Positions 32,291-35,452 of a DNA stretch of 35,452 nt are shown here, in pieces; position 1 is the stretch's first letter, and every line of letters starts with the position of its first letter. The notes under the pieces were generated by a model. It saw only the letters and a program-made list of their open reading frames with translations. It was not told the origin of the DNA and did not search any database. The stretch spans positions 1 to 35,452 of the forward strand of contig NZ_LAJE02000063.1 of NCBI RefSeq assembly GCF_000970465.2, written 5' to 3'. A program made the position numbers and the translations under genes. Origin of the DNA: Devosia insulae DS-56 (lineage in GTDB: Bacteria > Pseudomonadota > Alphaproteobacteria > Rhizobiales > Devosiaceae).

Positions 32291-32306
32291 CATACGGCAC
32301 CGTATG
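32291..32306. promoter_or_regulatory. TetR operator 2
   Basis: CATACGGCACCGTATG is a 16-bp palindrome with only the central pair unpaired. It lies 31 bp before the start of the 44-codon gene and is nearly the same as operator 1, so one dimeric regulator likely binds both. Confidence 0.8.
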
Positions 32307-32336
32307 GTCGCCTGCAATGCACTGGAGGGATCCAAG

Positions 32337-32471
32337 ATGAGCGCACCTCAAAACGCCAAGGCCGAGGCCAGCCCCGGGTGGCGCCTCGCCGTCTGCGGCA
32401 TCCGCATCGAATGCGGGGCGCTGCGTCTCGCCGCCATCGTCATCGCGGCGCTGCCGCGCTCGAAAGCTTGA
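32337..32471 (+). CDS. 44-aa protein of unknown function under TetR control
   Basis: A short gene with a strong ribosome binding site (GGAGG 8 nt before the ATG) directly downstream of the two TetR operators. The product begins MSAPQNAKAEASPGWRLAV and continues with a two-cysteine, moderately hydrophobic part (CGIRIECGALRLAAIVIAAL) and a basic end. Its stop lies within the ribosome binding site region of the next gene (DUF6463, 10 bp later), so the two should be coupled. No family is recognised. The hydrophobic part is too short and charged to be a sure membrane span. Confidence 0.6.
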   Translation: MSAPQNAKAEASPGWRLAVCGIRIECGALRLAAIVIAALPRSKA

Positions 32472-32481
32472 GGAGGGTCGG

Positions 32482-32880
32482 ATGCTGAAATGGGCTGGAT
32501 GGACGATGATCGGGATGAGCCTGCTGCACCTGATCGTCCTCGGCACGGACGCCATTGCGCTGCTGCCGGCATGGCTGTCGGGGCATCTGTGGACGCTCGA
32601 GCATTGGCAGCCGGTGGCAACGCAAAGCCCCGACATGGCAGCCAATGGCGCGGTGTTCCACGCGACGCTGGGCAGCTTCGCGCTGCCGATGCTGGTGTTC
32701 GGCGCCCTGGTGCTGTGGATGGATCGGCGCGGCCTCGTGCCGCCGGCCTTTGTCGGCTGGGGCATCGGCGCCTGGGCGCTGCTGGCGGGGCTGGTGATGG
32801 AGCCGAGCGGCTATCCGCTGGGGCTCATTCCGGCGGCGCTGCTGGTGCTGGCGGCGTGGCGGCGGACCGTTCCGGCGTGA
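32482..32880 (+). CDS. DUF6463-family membrane protein
   Basis: A 132-aa inner-membrane protein with four predicted membrane segments: about 5-30 (WAGWTMIGMSLLHLIVLGTD), 62-80, 88-105 and 110-125. MLKWAGWTMIGMSLLHL, GAVFHATLGSFALPMLVFGALV and the PSGYPLGLIPAALLVLA ending fit the DUF6463 family, whose function is not known. GAGGAGGG lies 6 nt upstream. It is the second gene of the unit controlled by the divergent TetR regulator, a context that suggests response to a small hydrophobic molecule (inference). Confidence 0.8.
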   Translation: MLKWAGWTMIGMSLLHLIVLGTDAIALLPAWLSGHLWTLEHWQPVATQSPDMAANGAVFHATLGSFALPMLVFGALVLWMDRRGLVPPAFVGWGIGAWALLAGLVMEPSGYPLGLIPAALLVLAAWRRTVPA

Positions 32881-32904
32881 GCAGTTCCGCCTCGTGGGTA
32901 ACGG

Positions 32905-32936
32905 TGCTATGATCGACGGGCCGGCGCCCTCGGCCC
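32905..32936 (+). promoter_or_regulatory. Candidate extended -10 promoter and leader hairpin
   Basis: TGCTATGAT (32905-32913) matches an extended -10 element. It is followed by GGGCCG-N7-CGGCCC (32918-32936), a 6-bp hairpin with no T-run. Together they precede the 44-aa membrane peptide gene at 32961. The alternative is that the hairpin marks the end of the DUF6463 transcript. Confidence 0.4.
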
Positions 32937-32960
32937 GGCAATGATCACGGGAGGCCGCCT

Positions 32961-33095
32961 ATGCAAGGTATCCGCCACGAAAACGTCGATCACGGACTCG
33001 AAACCCAGCACGAACTGCATTTGTTGCCGTGGCCGTTCCTGGTCGCGCTGTTCGCCGTGCTGGTGCTCGTGGTGTTCTTCGTCGTCGCCAACTAA
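32961..33095 (+). CDS. 44-aa single-pass membrane peptide
   Basis: A short gene with a good ribosome binding site (GGGAGG 6 nt before the ATG). The N-terminal half is polar and His-rich (MQGIRHENVDHGLETQHELH); the C-terminal half is one strongly hydrophobic span (residues 23-42, PWPFLVALFAVLVLVVFFVV) ending in AN. The layout resembles small inner-membrane peptides that regulate larger membrane proteins, but no family is recognised. It may be expressed from its own promoter at 32905-32913. The remaining 285 bp up to mbfA hold only type C repeat pieces. Confidence 0.65.
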   Translation: MQGIRHENVDHGLETQHELHLLPWPFLVALFAVLVLVVFFVVAN

Positions 33096-33163
33096 AGCGA
33101 CGGCCATAGCCGGCGGCCCGGGATGAGAGGTTGCCGCATCTGCGGCGTTTCACCGCCGCCGCG

Positions 33164-33209
33164 CCCCCTCGCCCCTCTGGGGAGAGGGCCGGGGTGAGGG
33201 GCGCCAAGC
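33164..33209. repeat. Partial type C repeat (right half)
   Basis: CCCCCTCGCCCCTCTGGGGA continues into GAGGGCCGGGGTGAGGGGCG and CCAAGC. This corresponds to the right half of the full copy at 24968-25087, without a left half. Confidence 0.8.
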
Positions 33210-33266
33210 ACACAGAAAGCTCAGGCTAGGTCACAGCGGGATTCACTGACTTCGCGTCCTTGGCTA

Positions 33267-33366
33267 CCCCTCACCCTGACCCTCTCCCCAGAGGGGCGAG
33301 GGGACGCGAGACCACCGACGGAGCAATACTGGGAGAGCGGTCGGCCTGCGCGGCCCTGGTGAGGGG
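33267..33366. repeat. Degenerate type C repeat
   Basis: The left half (CCCCTCACCCTGACCCTCTC, then CCCAGAGGGGCGAGGGGACG, continuing CGAGACCACC) is intact and shares GCGAGACCACC with the copy at 30370. The right half has decayed to GGGAGAGCGG...GGTGAGGGG. It sits just past the mbfA stop. Confidence 0.75.
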
Positions 33367-33380
33367 GCCTTCCCCCCGCT

Positions 33381-34364
33381 CTAAGCACTGCCAATGATGA
33401 TCCCCGCCGCGAACACCAGCGCTCCGCCCACCACCACCTGCAAGGCGGCGCGCCAGAATGGGGTTTGCATGTAGCGGTTCTGGATGAATGCGATGGCCCA
33501 CAGTTCGATCACCACCACGGCGATGGCGACGCCGGTCGCAGTCCAGAAATGCGGGATCAGGTAGGGCATGGCATGGCCGAGTCCCCCCAGCGTGGTCATG
33601 GCGCCGGTGACGACGCCGCGGGTGAGGGGTGAGCCGCGCCCGGTAAGCTTGCCGTCATCGGCGGCCGCTTCAGTGAAGCCCATCGAAATGCCGGCGCCCA
33701 CCGCGGCGGCGAGCCCGACGAGGAAGGTCGACCAGGTATTGCCGGTGGCGAAGGCCGCGGCGAACACCGGGGCCAGCGTCGATACCGAGCCATCCATCAG
33801 CCCGGCGAGACCGGGCTGCACATAGGTCAAGAGGAACTGCCGGTGCTCCTCGCTCTTTTCGGCGGCCCGCTCCTCGGCGCCGAGCGCCTGCTCTTCGAGC
33901 TTGCCGGCAAGGTTGGCGTGCTCGCGCTCCTCGACCGCGAGATCGCCGAGCAGCTTTCGGACCTCGACATCGGTGGTTCGCCCGGCCGCCTCGGTGTAGA
34001 AGCGCGACGCCGCCGCTTCCATCTCGAAGGCCAGCTGGCGTACCGCCTCCAGACTCATGGTTTCCATCAGCCAGACGGGCTTCCGCTCAATGAAGCCGCG
34101 GACATGCTCGCGCCGGATCGGCACCAGGCGCGAACCGAACTTTTCCACATAGAGGTCGAGCAGCCGGCGCCGATGCCCGTCTTCCTCGGCCGCCATGCCC
34201 TCGAACACCTTTGCGGTCGCCGGGTAGCGCGAAACGAAGCGCTCGGCGATTTCGGCGTAGATGGCGCCATCCTCCTCTTCGGCGGCGACCGCCAGGGAGA
34301 GGATCTCGCGTTCGTCGAGCGAGAGGAAATCCCGCCGATGCGGGTGAAGAAGTCGTGCAAACAT
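33381..34364 (-). CDS. mbfA: Membrane-bound ferritin-like/VIT1 protein MbfA
   Basis: A 327-aa fusion of an N-terminal rubrerythrin/ferritin-like domain (about 15-165) and a C-terminal VIT1/CCC1-type membrane domain (about 180-327) that exports iron. Ferritin-like metal ligands are visible in AAEEEDGAIYAEIAE, MAAEEDGHRRR (ExxH), FEMEAAASRFY and AVEEREHANL (ExxH). The membrane part begins YVQPGLAGLMDGSVSTLAPV, with GISMGFTEAAADDG as in VIT proteins. In Bradyrhizobium and Agrobacterium MbfA exports excess iron and protects against peroxide, and is repressed by Irr when iron is low. A perfect Irr box 17 bp upstream supports the same control here. Confidence 0.93.
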   Translation of the reverse strand: MFARLLHPHRRDFLSLDEREILSLAVAAEEEDGAIYAEIAERFVSRYPATAKVFEGMAAEEDGHRRRLLDLYVEKFGSRLVPIRREHVRGFIERKPVWLMETMSLEAVRQLAFEMEAAASRFYTEAAGRTTDVEVRKLLGDLAVEEREHANLAGKLEEQALGAEERAAEKSEEHRQFLLTYVQPGLAGLMDGSVSTLAPVFAAAFATGNTWSTFLVGLAAAVGAGISMGFTEAAADDGKLTGRGSPLTRGVVTGAMTTLGGLGHAMPYLIPHFWTATGVAIAVVVIELWAIAFIQNRYMQTPFWRAALQVVVGGALVFAAGIIIGSA

Positions 34365-34381
34365 AGCGCTCTAGCCATTCA

Positions 34382-34400
34382 GTTTAGAATTATTCTAAAC
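34382..34400. promoter_or_regulatory. Irr box (iron control element) of mbfA
   Basis: GTTTAGAATTATTCTAAAC is a perfect 9-1-9 palindrome and includes the rhizobial Irr/ICE consensus TTTAGAA-N3-TTCTAAA. It ends 17 bp before the mbfA start codon, so bound Irr would block transcription or its initiation, as expected for a gene needed when iron is plentiful. Confidence 0.85.
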
Positions 34401-34541
34401 GTGAGAAACGGCCGCGGCAAGCCCGGTCATGCCTTTCGCTGATATCGAGCAAAGGCCGAACCTTGTTCGAACCTCGCTAGGCTCGCGCCGCCGGACGCAC
34501 GCGGCGGAACCCGGCCAAAATCGATAATCGGAGGAAGACCC

Positions 34542-35396
34542 ATGTTTTTGCGATTGAGCCTCGCCATCGGCCTCGTTGCGGCCGCCACCCTTGGCGCCTC
34601 AGCTCAGAGCGCCACCGAAAGCTGGCGGCTGGGCGGGCTGAAAATGCCGGAATCGGTGATCTTCGACACAGCCAATGACCGGCTGATCGTCACCAACATG
34701 GTGACCTTCGGGCCCGATGGTGGCGCCGACGGCTACCTGTCGATCGTCTCGCCCGACGGCAAGCTCGTCACCGAGCAGTGGACCGGTGGCCTCACCGACC
34801 CCAAGGGCATGGCGATCGTTGGCGACCGCCTGTTCGTCGCCGACAGCAATGGGCTGGTGGAGATCAAGCTGAGCGACGGCTCGATCGTCACCACCCACGC
34901 GCTCGAAGGCGCGATGTTCCCCAATGACGTCACCAGTGACGGCACCGATATCTATGTCAGCGACCTGATGGGCTCGGCGATCTACAAGCTCGCCGGCGGC
35001 ACGGTGGAGAAGTGGCTGGCCGACGAGAAGCTGGCGACCCCGAACGGGTTGTTCATCGACGGCAAGAAGCTGATCGTCGGCTCGATGGGCACCGGCATGA
35101 AGCCCGACTTCAGCTTCGACAGCAAAGGCGGGCTGCAGGCGGTGGACCTCGCCACCAAAGCCATCACGCCGCTGACCGGCGCCATGGAAGTGGCCCTCAC
35201 CGACGGCGTCGCCCGGCTCGGCGACAGCCTGGTGTTCGACGACAACCCTGATGGTACCATCCTCAGCTATGCCGACGACAAGGTGACGACGCTGACCACG
35301 CTGGCGCCGGGGGCAGCGGACCTGTGGGTTGAGGGGAAGGTGGTGTATGTGCCGCTGACGCAGACTGGGGAGTTGGTGGCGCTGACGGTGGAGTGA
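34542..35396 (+). CDS. SMP-30/gluconolactonase-like secreted beta-propeller
   Basis: A 284-aa periplasmic protein with a signal peptide (residues 1-21, cleavage near ASAQS). The mature part has repeated blades of the NHL/SMP-30 type: MPESVIFDTANDRLIVTNM, LTDPKGMAIVGDRLFVADSN, MFPNDVTSDGTDIYVSDLMG, LATPNGLFIDGKKLIVGSMG and LTDGVARLGDSLVFDDNPDG. The PND and PNGL segments resemble the metal-site loops of SMP-30 proteins. It may be a lactonase or a ligand-binding propeller; the substrate is unknown. GGAGGA lies 6 nt before the ATG. It is divergent from mbfA but lies 140 bp from the Irr box, so shared control is doubtful. The last 56 bp of the window hold no gene. Confidence 0.82.
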   Translation: MFLRLSLAIGLVAAATLGASAQSATESWRLGGLKMPESVIFDTANDRLIVTNMVTFGPDGGADGYLSIVSPDGKLVTEQWTGGLTDPKGMAIVGDRLFVADSNGLVEIKLSDGSIVTTHALEGAMFPNDVTSDGTDIYVSDLMGSAIYKLAGGTVEKWLADEKLATPNGLFIDGKKLIVGSMGTGMKPDFSFDSKGGLQAVDLATKAITPLTGAMEVALTDGVARLGDSLVFDDNPDGTILSYADDKVTTLTTLAPGAADLWVEGKVVYVPLTQTGELVALTVE

Positions 35397-35452
35397 GGCA
35401 AGCTTCGCTCTGAAGGGCTGGTGCGGGAAGCGCACCCCCCACCCTGTCCCTC

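Overview
The window is GC-rich, densely coded DNA from the chromosome of an alphaproteobacterium, most likely a Hyphomicrobiales member and possibly Devosia-like (the genus is inference). The case rests on a FzlA-type glutathione-S-transferase-fold division protein beside queG, an MbfA ferritin-like/VIT1 protein with a perfect Irr box (TTTAGAA-N3-TTCTAAA), the ribosomal and phenylalanyl-tRNA synthetase genes, and frequent GTG starts with 4-nt gene overlaps. No rRNA, tRNA, CRISPR array, prophage or plasmid gene was seen. No gap without a gene exceeds 300 bases.

Layout. 1-733: the 3' part of an IS481-type element that ends inside an intergenic palindromic repeat. 765-3486: a LacI regulator (-) divergent from a ROK sugar kinase and CutC (+). 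3665-8895: uppP (-), then fzlA, queG, an SDR protein and a GNAT acetyltransferase (+), then an alpha/beta hydrolase (-). 9080-20096: a scattered version of the infC-rpmI-rplT-pheS-pheT cluster. infC (with an AUU start) is cut off from rpmI-rplT by about 4.4 kb that holds DUF423, a dinucleotide-binding oxidoreductase with a divergent LysR, an orphan CD-NTase/OAS-like protein with an altered active site, a MarR regulator and a possible small membrane protein. pheS is separated from pheT by a secreted protein, an ASCH protein and a DEDDh exonuclease, the last two translationally coupled to pheT. 20107-27387: O-antigen ligase-like protein, aldo/keto reductase (-), trhO, LysR, PaaK/CapK-like adenylating enzyme, secreted beta-rich protein (-). 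27572-35396: GMC oxidoreductase coupled to a GyrI-like protein, PaiB-like flavoprotein, YegS-like lipid kinase, TetR (-) divergent from a 44-codon gene plus DUF6463, a 44-aa membrane peptide, mbfA (-) and an SMP-30-like secreted beta-propeller.

Three families of intergenic imperfect palindromes punctuate the region: type A (about 78 bp, arms GTCATTCCCGCGAAAGCGGG / CCCCGCTTTCGCGGGGATGAC), type B (about 125 bp, AGACGGCC...GGCCGTCT) and type C (about 105-120 bp, CCCCTCACC...GGTGAGGGG). Some copies lie in same-strand gaps directly before start codons, and one type A copy was apparently split by the IS.

The points most worth following up are the CD-NTase-like orphan, the ASCH-exonuclease insertion in the phe operon, the IS481 element without its own stop codon sitting in a repeat, and the TetR operator pair controlling an undescribed small protein.
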